Made by a program: the position numbers and the translations under genes. The notes under the pieces were generated by a model that ran no database searches, had not been told where the DNA came from, and saw nothing but the letters and a program-made list of their open reading frames with translations. A stretch of DNA of 64,000 nucleotides from Streptomyces maremycinicus. GTDB taxonomy: Bacteria > Actinomycetota > Actinomycetes > Streptomycetales > Streptomycetaceae. The DNA is taken from assembly GCF_001184025.1 (NCBI RefSeq), contig NZ_BBYG01000017.1, forward strand, positions 310,001 through 374,000. Direction: 5' to 3'. Of this stretch, positions 31,938-42,795 are shown one piece after another. The stretch's first letter is position 1. Each line of letters begins with the position of its first letter.

Positions 31938-33410
31938 ATGTTTGGCATCTATCTCAAGCGTGAACTGGGCCGGCGCAAGAAGGCCGCCCTGGTCATCGCA
32001 CTGGGTCTGGCGCTCGGAATCGCGCTGGTCATCACCGTCAACTCGGTGTCGGCCGGCATGACACAGGCTCAGGACAAGGTCCTTCAGTCGCTGTACGGCC
32101 TCGGCACCGACATGACCGTCACCAAGGCCCGCACGGCGCCCTCGGCCAACAGTTCCGGTGGCCCCAGATTCGAGTTCGACGCGAAGGGCGAGGACGACGA
32201 CGACTCCGAGCAGAGCTCGGACCGGGTGTCGACGCAGGGCGGCCAGGTCCTGAAGGCGGCGCTCGTCACGCAGGTCGCCGACCAGAAGGGCGTGTCGGCC
32301 GCGGTCGGCGCCCTCACCCTGAACGTCACCAAGGTCGACGGCTCCTTCACCCAGGGCAAGGCCCAGAGCTCCACCGGCGGAAGCGGCGGCAACGGCGGCC
32401 AGGGCGGCCCCGGTGGCGGCTCCACCGCAGCCCCGCAGGTGCAGGGCGGCGGTGCCTCCTTCGACGTCAACTCGTACTCCGTGGCCGGTGTCGACGTCAC
32501 CGACCAGGACCTCGGCCCGCTGGCTACCTCGAAGATCTCCTCGGGCGTGACGTTCACGTCGGCGCAGGGCAACGCCAAGGTCGCCGTCGTCAGCAAGTCG
32601 TACGCCAAGGAGAACTCGTACAAGGTCGGCTCGACGCTGACGATCTCCAGCACCAAGTACAAGGTCATCGGGATCGCCACCCCGGACAGCAGCGACTCCA
32701 CCACGGACGTCTACCTGCCGCTGAAGCAGGCGCAGACCCTCGCCGACGCGGCGGACCAGGTCACCACGATCTACGTCAAGGCGACCGACTCCCAGCAGAT
32801 CGACACCGTCAAGGCGACGATCCAGAAGAACATCTCCGGCACGACCGTGACGACCTCCGCCGACCTCGCGGAGACCGTCTCCGGTTCTCTCTCCACCGCC
32901 TCGAACCTGGCGACCAGCGTCGGCAAGTGGCTGTCGATCGCCGTCCTCGTCGCCGCCTTCCTGGTGGCCGCGCTGCTCACCTCCTCGGCCGTGTCCCGCC
33001 GGGTGCGCGAGTTCGGCACCCTGAAGGCGCTCGGCTGGCCGAGCCGCCGGGTGACCCGTCAGGTCGTCGGCGAGTCCATGGTCAACGGCCTCCTCGGCGG
33101 CGCCCTCGGCATCGGCCTGGGCCTGGCGGCCGCGTACACGGTCACCGCGATCAGCCCGAAGCTGACCGCGGAGCTGGGCAGCACCGGCGGCGGTGGCGGT
33201 GGCGGCATGGGCGGCGGCCCCGGCGGCGGCGGTCCCGGTCAGCAGTCCGCCGCGAACACGATGGAGATCGCCCTCTCGGCCCCCGTCTCCGTCACCACGA
33301 TCGCGCTCGCGGTCGGCCTCGCGGTCGCCGGCGGTCTGATCGCCGGCGCGATGGGCGGCTGGCGCGCCTCCCGGATGCGCCCGGCGGACGCCCTGCGCAG
33401 CGTCTCCTAG
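31938..33410 (+). CDS. FtsX/MacB-type ABC permease
   Basis: The ATG at 31938 (MFGIYLKREL) gives 490 residues, and upstream codons in the same frame look non-coding. The layout is MacB-like: helix 1 (about 15-40), a large extracellular MacB_PCD domain (about 45-330) with a Gly/Ser-rich insertion, then three helices with the FtsX signature RREFGTLKALGWP-like stretch RRVREFGTLKALGW. A second glycine-rich loop (GGGGGGGMGGGPGG) lies before the last helix. Such exporters do not transport across the bilayer by alternating access but drive outside work such as lipoprotein or peptide removal. The ATPase gene follows 59 bases on. Confidence 0.92.
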   Translation: MFGIYLKRELGRRKKAALVIALGLALGIALVITVNSVSAGMTQAQDKVLQSLYGLGTDMTVTKARTAPSANSSGGPRFEFDAKGEDDDDSEQSSDRVSTQGGQVLKAALVTQVADQKGVSAAVGALTLNVTKVDGSFTQGKAQSSTGGSGGNGGQGGPGGGSTAAPQVQGGGASFDVNSYSVAGVDVTDQDLGPLATSKISSGVTFTSAQGNAKVAVVSKSYAKENSYKVGSTLTISSTKYKVIGIATPDSSDSTTDVYLPLKQAQTLADAADQVTTIYVKATDSQQIDTVKATIQKNISGTTVTTSADLAETVSGSLSTASNLATSVGKWLSIAVLVAAFLVAALLTSSAVSRRVREFGTLKALGWPSRRVTRQVVGESMVNGLLGGALGIGLGLAAAYTVTAISPKLTAELGSTGGGGGGGMGGGPGGGGPGQQSAANTMEIALSAPVSVTTIALAVGLAVAGGLIAGAMGGWRASRMRPADALRSVS

Positions 33411-33441
33411 ACCGCGCCCCGACCAGTCGTCACCTTCCTCA

Positions 33442-33467
33442 CGGAGAACACGGAGAACCCGGAGAAC
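33442..33467 (+). repeat. Three tandem CGGAGAAC units forming the ribosome site
   Basis: CGGAGAAC occurs at 33442, 33451 and 33460, period 9. The last one supplies GGAG 6-9 bases before the ATPase ATG. The earlier two offer standby ribosome sites. Confidence 0.7.
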
Positions 33468-33469
33468 CC

Positions 33470-34162
33470 ATGTACAACCTCACCGGCGTCACCAAGCGCT
33501 ACACGCGCGGCAAGGAGACGGTCGAGGCGCTGCGCGGCATCGACCTCACGATCGCGGACGGCGACCAGCTCGTCATCCAGGGCCCCACGGGCGGCGGCAA
33601 GTCGACCCTGCTCCAGATGATCGGCGGCCTCGACCGCCCGTCCGAGGGCAGCGTCGAGCTGGACGGCGTCGACCTCGCGCGGATCAGCGAGGCGAAGCTG
33701 ACCCGACTGCGCGCCGAGAAGATCGGCATCATCTTCCAGTCGTTCAACCTCATCCCGACGCTGACCGCGCAGGAGAACGTCGAGACGGCGCTCGTCCCGC
33801 TCGGGGTGAAGCCCGCGGAGCGGCGCGAGCGCGCGGCCGAGGCCCTGCGCTCGGTCGGCCTGGGCGAGCGCCTCACGCACGCCCCGGCGGAGCTCTCCGG
33901 CGGCCAGCAGCAGCGCGTCGCGATCGCCCGCGCGCTGGTCAAGAAGCCGAAGGTGCTGCTCGCCGACGAGCCCACCGGCAACCTCGACGAGGGCATGCGC
34001 GACGAGATCATGGAGGTCCTCGAAGGGCTGTGGCACGAGTACGGGCTGACCTTCATCATGGTCACCCACGACTCGTCGATCGCCCGCCGGGCCCCGCGCC
34101 TGGCCACCATCAAGGCGGGCCGGCTCACCCTGACGGAACAGGCGACCGCCCGTTCCTGGTGA
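33470..34162 (+). CDS. ABC transporter ATP-binding protein, MacB/LolD type
   Basis: The 230-residue ATPase partners the preceding FtsX-like permease. Walker A is GPTGGGKSTL (usually GPSGSGKST), the Q-loop is FQSFNLIPTLTAQEN, the signature LSGGQQQRVAIARAL, Walker B VLLADEPTGNLD and the H-loop MVTHD. Length and order are normal for the LolD/MacB class. The two genes form one operon ending in a terminator. The pair commonly answers to cell-envelope stress, but no two-component system lies beside it. Confidence 0.95.
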   Translation: MYNLTGVTKRYTRGKETVEALRGIDLTIADGDQLVIQGPTGGGKSTLLQMIGGLDRPSEGSVELDGVDLARISEAKLTRLRAEKIGIIFQSFNLIPTLTAQENVETALVPLGVKPAERRERAAEALRSVGLGERLTHAPAELSGGQQQRVAIARALVKKPKVLLADEPTGNLDEGMRDEIMEVLEGLWHEYGLTFIMVTHDSSIARRAPRLATIKAGRLTLTEQATARSW

Positions 34163-34180
34163 ACCACCGCAGCTCCCGAG

Positions 34181-34217
34181 GGGCCGTTGACCGCCTGCCC
34201 GGCGGTGAACGGCCCTT
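34181..34217 (+). terminator. Terminator of the ABC operon
   Basis: A 15-bp stem with one mismatch (GGGCCGTTGACCGCC) and a 5-base loop begins 18 bases after the stop. It also faces the convergent NTF2-like gene. Confidence 0.75.
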
Positions 34218-34246
34218 CGCCGTTCTCCCTCTCGGGGGGGCGGGTC

Positions 34247-34573
34247 TCAGGCCTGACCGGTCTCGAAACGGGAGATCCGGCCGTCGTCCTCGACCACGAA
34301 GCTCCACCGGGTGCGCATCTCGCCCCAGGTGTCGTTGCGGTAGTCGGCGATGAGCGAGCGCCCGCCGTCCGATTCCTTGGTGACGTCCATGTGGCCGCGG
34401 GAGGAGAAGATCTCCCGGTCGGCCCACTCGGCGAGGTCACGGTCGGAGCCGTCGTCCGCCATGGTCGCGTCGGGGGTGAGCAGGCCGCGGAAGGCCTCCT
34501 CGTCATGGGCGTTGACGGCGGCGACGAAGGCCCGCACGGCCGGGTCGCTGAGTCTGTCGATCTGGATCGCCAT
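34247..34573 (-). CDS. NTF2-like/SnoaL-like small protein
   Basis: The 108-residue product shows the cone-shaped NTF2-like pattern: a first helix (VRAFVAAVNAHDEEAFRGLL), TPDATMADDG, then strands ending MRTRWSFVVEDDGRISRFETG. These proteins bind or isomerise small molecules, or only act as binding pockets. No catalytic residue can be assigned. The ATG at 34573 was chosen over one five codons upstream because the sequence there fits better with family starts. Confidence 0.8.
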   Translation of the reverse strand: MAIQIDRLSDPAVRAFVAAVNAHDEEAFRGLLTPDATMADDGSDRDLAEWADREIFSSRGHMDVTKESDGGRSLIADYRNDTWGEMRTRWSFVVEDDGRISRFETGQA

Positions 34574-34680
34574 ACCGGTCACCCTCACACCGCGCTCCGG
34601 ACCCCGCCACCCGAACGGCGCCCAGGACGGGCCGGACGGGTGTGAGTGGTGCGACGGTGGAAACGCGGAAGGGGTTGTTC

Positions 34681-34728
34681 CGGCTCCGGTTCAGGTTCAG
34701 GTTCCGGCTCCGGTTCAGGTTCCGGTCC
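34681..34728. repeat. Two 24-base direct repeats made of GGTTCM hexamers
   Basis: Two units, each starting CGGCTCCGGTTCAGGTT, begin at 34681 and 34705. They grade into a polypyrimidine tract up to about 34790. The location is upstream of the DoxX gene. Low-complexity DNA, function unknown. Confidence 0.7.
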
Positions 34729-34810
34729 CTCTCCTGTTTCTGCCTCTGTTTCCCGTCCCGCCTCCTTTCCCGTTCTCCGGAAACCGCCGTTCTCTGCTCA
34801 GGGAGTCATC

Positions 34811-35356
<546 letters not shown>

Positions 35357-35400
35357 CCCTCCCGGGGGGGGGAGGCGGGTGCCGGAGGGGCGGAGGCATG

Positions 35401-35490
35401 TGCCGGATACCGGGTGCGGATACCGGATGCGGGGTGCGGGGTGCGGGGTGCGGGGTGCGGATAACGAGTGCCGGTGCCGGATACCGGGTG
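35401..35490. repeat. Micro-repeat cluster with four GGGGTGC units
   Basis: GGGGTGC is repeated four times in tandem at 35431-35458. It is flanked by a perfect 16-base direct repeat, TGCCGGATACCGGGTG, at 35401-35416 and 35475-35490. The units are G-rich enough to form G-quadruplex structure on the plus strand. No gene in this stretch. Confidence 0.7.
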
Positions 35491-35572
35491 CCGGGTGCCG
35501 CTGCCGGACGCGGTCCGGGGGCGGTCCCCGGGGACGGTCCCGGGGGCGGACGTTGCCTGGCAGGCTTCGCTG

Positions 35573-36037
35573 ATGGACATTCAGCCCCGTGCCACCGGGC
35601 CCACCGCATCCACCGGGACCGAACCGACCGGACCCACCGGGCTCGCCGGACCCACCGGACCCACCGAATCGAACCGGCCGGCCGGATCCGCGGGTTCCGC
35701 CGATCTCTGGACCACCGTCGACGCCCTGTGGGGCTGGCTGGACGCCGACGTGGCGCACGGCGGCCGCGAGGGCCTGCTGCTGCGCGTGCTGAAGCTGTCG
35801 GAGGAGGTCGGCGAGGTCGCGCAGGCGGTCATCGGCGCGACCGGCCAGAATCCCCGAAAGGGCGTCACCCACACGTGGGAGGACGTGCAGGGTGAACTGT
35901 GCGACGTGGCCATCACGGCGCTGGTGGCACTGCGCACGCTCACCCCGGAGGCGGGGAGCGTGTTCGCCGGACATCTGGCGCGGGTGGCGGAGCGGTCGGT
36001 GGGGCGTGCGGGCGAGGGCGGGGCCGGCGCCCGCTGA
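35573..36037 (+). CDS. MazG-like nucleotide pyrophosphohydrolase
   Basis: The 154-residue protein carries the MazG metal motif LKLSEEVGEVAQAV with a second acidic pair in GELCDVAITALVAL (ExxE...ExxD), so it probably hydrolyses non-canonical or excess NTPs to NMP and pyrophosphate. The first 42 residues are low complexity and collagen-like (GPTGLAGPTGPTE), which is unusual. A later start is not available without losing the first core helix (LWTTVDALWGWLDA). The ATG at 35573 lacks a strong ribosome site. It stands alone. Confidence 0.82.
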   Translation: MDIQPRATGPTASTGTEPTGPTGLAGPTGPTESNRPAGSAGSADLWTTVDALWGWLDADVAHGGREGLLLRVLKLSEEVGEVAQAVIGATGQNPRKGVTHTWEDVQGELCDVAITALVALRTLTPEAGSVFAGHLARVAERSVGRAGEGGAGAR

Positions 36038-36136
36038 CCGCGGCCGTCCCGTGTTCGCAGAACCGTCCGCCCGCGCCCCACGTCCCTCTGTACGATCACC
36101 CACGCGAGCGGGGGCTCGCCGGCGGAGGGGGCGGGG

Positions 36137-36985
36137 ATGGACGGCAACGCCGTTGGACGCAGGGCTGTTCGGCCATGGCGGGTGACGGCCGCGGTGACGG
36201 GGGCCGCGCTCATACTCGGCGGCTGCGGTTCCGGGGGCGACGACAAGGCGGCCGAGCCGAGCCCCACGACGTCCTCGGGCGCGGCGGCCGGGACCGCGTC
36301 CGGCGCTCCCTCGGCGTCACCGTCGGCCGGTGGCGCGTCCGCGCTGACGCCGTTCGAGGCGGACCCCGCTCGGGTGCCCAGGACACGTCCACAGGCCGAG
36401 GCACTGGCGGCGACCGTCGCGCTGCGACCGGAGGGGTGGGGGCCGGACTTCCGGGCCCAGCGGCCGGCCGAGAGCACCCCGGGCACCGCCGCCGTGCTCG
36501 ACGCACAGTGCCGCTGGGTACGGCAGGGACTCCCGCAGGGCGTCCTGGCCTCCCTGTCCCGCTACAGCGAGATCCCCGCAGGCGCGGGCAAGGGCGAGCT
36601 GAAGGTGATGGCCGCCGTCACGGTGCACGCCACGGCCCGCGACGCCGACGAACGGCTCGCCGACACCCTGGAGGAGCCGCTGCGCTGCCGGGAACAACAG
36701 GTACGCAGCGACGAGCGGATCACCGAACTCATGTCGGCCGCCATTCCGTACGGCCAGGGCCGCAACACCTACGCAGACGACCAGGTCGTCGAGATGGGTT
36801 CGTACCTCACCGGGAGCAGCACGCAGACCTACCGCTGGTACGTCACCCGGCTCGGCACGGTGACCCTGGCGGTGTCGATCAAGGGCGCCCAGGGGTACAC
36901 CAAAGCCCAGCTGGACCAGTTCGCGTCGAACGCCAACGTCACGATGCTCAACAGCGTGGAATTCGAACTCGGAGGAAACCGCTGA
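36137..36985 (+). CDS. Lipoprotein co-expressed with receptor kinases
   Basis: The 282-residue product has a signal peptide with lipobox LILGGC, a Ser/Ala/Pro-rich spacer (about 35-75) and an extracellular domain (about 80-282) with two conserved cysteines (AQCRWVRQG, LRCREQQ) probably bonded. GGAGG precedes the kinase start, and the stop overlaps it (TGATG), so it is translated together with the kinase. It may be a ligand-binding or accessory subunit of the receptor kinases. No family name can be given. Confidence 0.8.
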   Translation: MDGNAVGRRAVRPWRVTAAVTGAALILGGCGSGGDDKAAEPSPTTSSGAAAGTASGAPSASPSAGGASALTPFEADPARVPRTRPQAEALAATVALRPEGWGPDFRAQRPAESTPGTAAVLDAQCRWVRQGLPQGVLASLSRYSEIPAGAGKGELKVMAAVTVHATARDADERLADTLEEPLRCREQQVRSDERITELMSAAIPYGQGRNTYADDQVVEMGSYLTGSSTQTYRWYVTRLGTVTLAVSIKGAQGYTKAQLDQFASNANVTMLNSVEFELGGNR

Positions 36986-39353
36986 TGGAGCCGCTGCGTT
37001 CGTCCGATCCCGCCCGTGTCGCGGACCACCGCCTGCTCGGCCGGCTCGGCGCCGGAGGCATGGGCGTGGTGTACCTGGCGCGCACGCCGGGCGGCGCCCT
37101 GGTAGCCCTGAAGGTGCTGCTCACCGAGTACGCCGAGGAGCCCGGCTTCAAGGAGCGGTTCCGCCGCGAGGTCGAGGTGGCCCGGCGGGTCGGCAGCCCC
37201 TGGGTGGTACCGCTGGTGGACGCCGACCCGGACGCCGACCCACCGTGGCTGGCGACCGCGTTCGTCCCCGGTCCCTCCCTGGGCGAGGCGGTGGCGGCGT
37301 ACGGGCCTCTCAGCGAGCGCGGGCTGCGGCTGCTCGGCGCCCGGCTGGCGGAGGCGCTGGGCGAGGTCCACCGGGCCGGGCTGGTGCACCGGGACCTGAA
37401 GCCGGGCAATGTGCTGATCGCCCATGACGGGCCGCGGCTCATCGACTTCGGCATCGCCCGGGCGCCCGAGGACCGGACGCTCACGGCGACCGGGATGGTG
37501 GTCGGCACGCCCGGCTATCTGTCGCCCGAGCAGGCCGAGGGGCGCGGCGGGGACGGTATCGGCCCGGCGAGCGACGTGTTCTCCCTCGGGTGCGTCCTGG
37601 CGTTCGCGGCGACCGGCCGGGCACCCTTCGGCGCCGGAGCGGTCGACGCCCTGCTGTACCGGGCCGTGCACGATCCGGCGGACCTCGAAGGCGTGCCCGC
37701 GGGACTCGTCGGGGTGCTGGGCCGCTGCCTGGAGAAGGATCCGTCCCGGCGGCCCGCGGCCGAGGAGCTGGTACGGGAGCTGGCTCCGGAGGGCGCTCCG
37801 CGGGACGGACGGCGGCACCTTGAGACGGGCGGAGGGACGGGCGGGGGCGCAGGCGCAGGCGCAGGGACGGGCGCAGAAGCGGCAGGTGAGACGGCCGGTG
37901 AGGCAGCCGGTGAGACGCCCGACTGGCTTCCCGAGCCGGTCACCCGGCTGATCGCCGAGCGCTCAGCCGCCGCGCTGGCGCTGCCGGACATCGAGCACAC
38001 GCTGGCGCCGTCCGACGCACCGCCCGGTCCCGGCCCGGCGGAACCCGGCCCGGCGGAAGCCGATACGCGCGGGACGAGCGGGCCGACAGAACCCGATACG
38101 CGCGAGACGAGCGGGTCACCGGAGCCGCGGGACGCCCGTCCGGCCGGCCGGCGCCGTTTCCTGCTGCTCGCCGGCGGGGCCGTGGCACTGGCGGCGGGCG
38201 GGGGCGGGGCGTGGTGGGCGGGCACCCGGGACGACGACGCGGGAGGCCGCAGCCCTGCCGCCGCCGCGTCCGCTCGGCGCCCGGTGCACACCGTCGCCCT
38301 GCACGGCGACCTGAGCGGCCCGCAGCGGGAGACGGGCAGGGCCCAGGAGCGCGGACTGCGGCTGGCCGTCGCGGAGTTCAACGCGCGCCGGGACGCCCCG
38401 TTCACCGTGAAGGTCAGGGCGGTCGACGACGGGGGCGATCCGGCGGTCTCGACCCGGCTCGCCGCGGAGCTCACGGACGATCCGACGGTGATCGCCGTGG
38501 TCGGCCCGACCACCGACGCCACCGGGCAGGCCTCGCTCGCGCAGTACGACGCGGGGCTGTTGCCGGTCGTCGCCGTCTCCACCGGCACGACCGCCCTCTC
38601 CATCCAGGGCTTCCGCTCCTTCCTGCACGCCCGGCTGCCCGACGCGGTGCTGTCCTTCTACGTCAGCAACTACCTGCGCGGCACCGCGCGTTCGCGCAAG
38701 GTCGGCATCGTCGTCGACCGCCCGGCCGGTAACTACGGGACGGACCTCAGCAGTTCCCTCAGCAACACGCTCCACAGCGTCGGACACCCGTCCGTCCCCG
38801 AAGTGGTCAGCGCGATGCGCCGTGACTTCGGCGGCGCGGTGGACACGGTGCTGTCCGCCGGCGCCGACTCCGTCTTCTTCGCCGGCCTGCCCGACCGGGG
38901 CGCGCTGATCGCCGCCACGTTGCGCGCACGCGCCTTCCAGGGTGCGCGGGTGTCCGGCCCGGCGCTGCTCGACGGACGGTTCCTGACGAAGGCTCAGGAG
39001 GCGGCCGAGGGCTGGGTGCTGGTGGCACCGGTCATCGACGCCACCGTCAAGCCCGAGGCGAAGAAGTTCGCCGCCGCCTACCGCGAGCGTTTCAAGGAGC
39101 CGCCGCCCCGGTACGCGGCGGAGGCCTACGACGTGACCGCCATGCTGCTGAAGGCCCTCTCGGGACTGCCGTCGAAGAGCCGCACCCGGGGGAACCTGCT
39201 CGAGGCCGTGCGGGCCGGCAAGTACCAGGGCATCACCAAGGCGTTCGCCTTCGACGAGAACGGCATGATGGCCATCGACGGCACCGGCGGCTTCCTCTGG
39301 CGGGTCGAGCAGGGCGACTTCGTGTACGGCGGCCCCGCGCCGATCACCGTCTG

Positions 39354-39354
<1 letters not shown>
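36985..39354 (+). CDS. Receptor-like Ser/Thr kinase fused to an extracellular substrate-binding protein (1)
   Basis: Residues 15-270 are an STPK: glycine loop GRLGAGGMGVV, Lys43 in VALKV, HRDLKPGN (135-142), DFG (154-156) and the activation segment ending GTPGYLSPEQ. An Ala/Gly-rich linker follows, then the juxtamembrane motif DWLPEPVTRLIAERSA, RRRFLLLAGGAVALA-type membrane helix (391-412) and an outside type-1 periplasmic-binding fold like Leu/Ile/Val receptors (435-789). The kinase should sense a small molecule outside. The arginines before the helix resemble a Tat motif. It overlaps the lipoprotein and the next kinase by TGATG. Confidence 0.93.
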
Positions 39355-41669
<2,315 letters not shown>

Positions 41670-41743
41670 GAGCCACGGCGCCCCCGGCGAAACCCCCGCC
41701 CAGGTCCGCGGGACGGCACTCCCGAAGACCCCGCACCCCGCAT

Positions 41744-41788
41744 CTCGTACGAGAAAGTCGTACCATTGCAGTACCATTTTCCAGTACC
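41744..41788. promoter_or_regulatory. Operator/promoter of the YefM-YoeB operon
   Basis: The palindrome CTCGTACGAG (41744-41753) is followed by three GTACC units at 41760, 41771 and 41784. GTACCATT is repeated with 11-base spacing. TACCAT (41772-41777) fits a -10 element, so YefM-YoeB binding would cover the promoter. Confidence 0.6.
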
Positions 41789-41808
41789 GCCAGGAGAGGG
41801 TGCCGCAG

Positions 41809-42081
41809 ATGACCATAAGCGCCAGCGAGGCCCGCAAGGATCTCTTCCCGCTCATCAAACGCGTCAACGACGACCACACCCCCGTCCGCATCAGCTCCAA
41901 GAACGGCGACGCGGTACTGATGTCCGCCGAGGACTACGACTCCTGGCAGGAGACCGTCTACCTGTTGCGTTCTCCCGCCAACGCGCGCAGCCTCATGGAG
42001 GCCATCGCACGGGACCGGTCCGGCGAGGCTGTGATCACCAGGACCATGGCCGAGCTGGAAGAGCTGGCGGGTGACGGGTGA
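41809..42081 (+). CDS. yefM: Type II antitoxin, Phd/YefM family
   Basis: The 90-residue protein begins MTISASEARKDLFPLIKRVNDD and continues VRISSKNGDAVLMSAEDYDSWQET, the classical Phd/YefM N-terminal DNA-binding fold. The acidic C-terminus (AELEELAGDG) neutralises the toxin. The ATG was preferred to a GTG nine bases upstream because the family starts with M-x-T/I-S and AGGAG lies 12 bases before it. The stop overlaps the toxin start, as in other yefM-yoeB operons. It binds the repeats upstream and represses the operon. Confidence 0.92.
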   Translation: MTISASEARKDLFPLIKRVNDDHTPVRISSKNGDAVLMSAEDYDSWQETVYLLRSPANARSLMEAIARDRSGEAVITRTMAELEELAGDG

Positions 42082-42335
42082 GAAGCGTCCACTTCGACCC
42101 GGCCGGATGGGAGGACTTCCTGTTCTGGCTCAGCTCGGACCGCGCAATGGCCCGCAGGATCACCCGGCTGATCGCCGAGATCCAGCGCGCGCCCTTCACC
42201 GGCATCGGCAAGCCGGAGCCTCTGAAGGGCGACCTGTCCGGCTACTGGTCACGCCGGATCGACGACGAGCACCGGCTCGTGTACCGCGTGGACGAGAAGG
42301 AAGTCAAGATCCTCAAGGCCCGCTACCACTACTGA
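42078..42335 (+). CDS. yoeB: Type II toxin, YoeB-type mRNA interferase
   Basis: The 85-residue toxin from a GTG has the YoeB fold: VHFDPAGWEDFLFWLSSDRAMARRI, then KGDLSGYWSRRIDDEHRLVYRV and the terminal KARYHY. The catalytic Glu (EPLKG), Arg (SRRI/HRLV) and His-Tyr end known from YoeB are present, so it should be active. It cleaves mRNA at the ribosomal A-site when the antitoxin is degraded. The pair may stabilise the accessory region to its right or defend against phage. Confidence 0.95.
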   Translation: MRSVHFDPAGWEDFLFWLSSDRAMARRITRLIAEIQRAPFTGIGKPEPLKGDLSGYWSRRIDDEHRLVYRVDEKEVKILKARYHY

Positions 42336-42795
42336 GAGCGACGCCGGGTGGGCGGCGGGCGGGGCGCGGGGCCGTGACCTCAGGAAGGCGGCAGACGAGT
42401 CGGGCTGTACGCCGGGTATTCCTGACGCACCTTTCTGACCTGCGCTTTCGTGGGCAGTATCGGCTGTGACCTGCTAGGTCGGGTCGCAGAGGCGACCGGA
42501 GGCAGTCAGAGGAAACCGCTCTAATTCGACCCCGATTCGAACCGAGCTGCTCGGAGCCAATCAGAGGCAACCGCCCTCTGTCTTAGTCCGAGTCTGCCCA
42601 GGTCAGACGGCGTTGATCGGGCTGTGAACCCGCTGACAGCACTCGGAATCGACCTCGGTCGAGCCGCGATGGGGACGTCTGCCTCCGGCATCGGAGCCAG
42701 GCATACGAATGCCTCCAGGATGGCCATCCTGGAGGCATCGCTGGCACCGGTTGGAGGTCGGTACCGGACACCACCCGTGGTTTTAGCGGGCCTGG
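42336..42795. other. Structured non-coding region, candidate plasmid origin
   Basis: No convincing gene. Successive features are a GACCT-n3-AGGTC hairpin (42468-42480), GGTCGC-n4-GCGACC (42482-42497) and an imperfect direct repeat CAGTCAGAGGAAACCGCTCT (42503) / CAATCAGAGGCAACCGCCCT (42558). A 30-bp perfect palindrome follows. The GC content is lower than in neighbouring genes. It precedes a replication-type gene and may hold its origin or control region. Confidence 0.5.
42709..42738. repeat. 30-bp perfect palindrome
   Basis: ATGCCTCCAGGATGG is followed directly by its reverse complement, without a spacer. Outside it, GGAGCCAG (42693-42700) pairs with CTGGCACC (42741-42748) with one mismatch, extending the symmetry. 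It lies 58 bases before the winged-helix gene and could be an operator, an origin element or a resolution site. Confidence 0.85.

Noticed and set aside
42530..42560. Possible tRNA end suggested by a T-loop-like sequence
   Set aside because: Flanking bases do not form a T-stem or acceptor stem.
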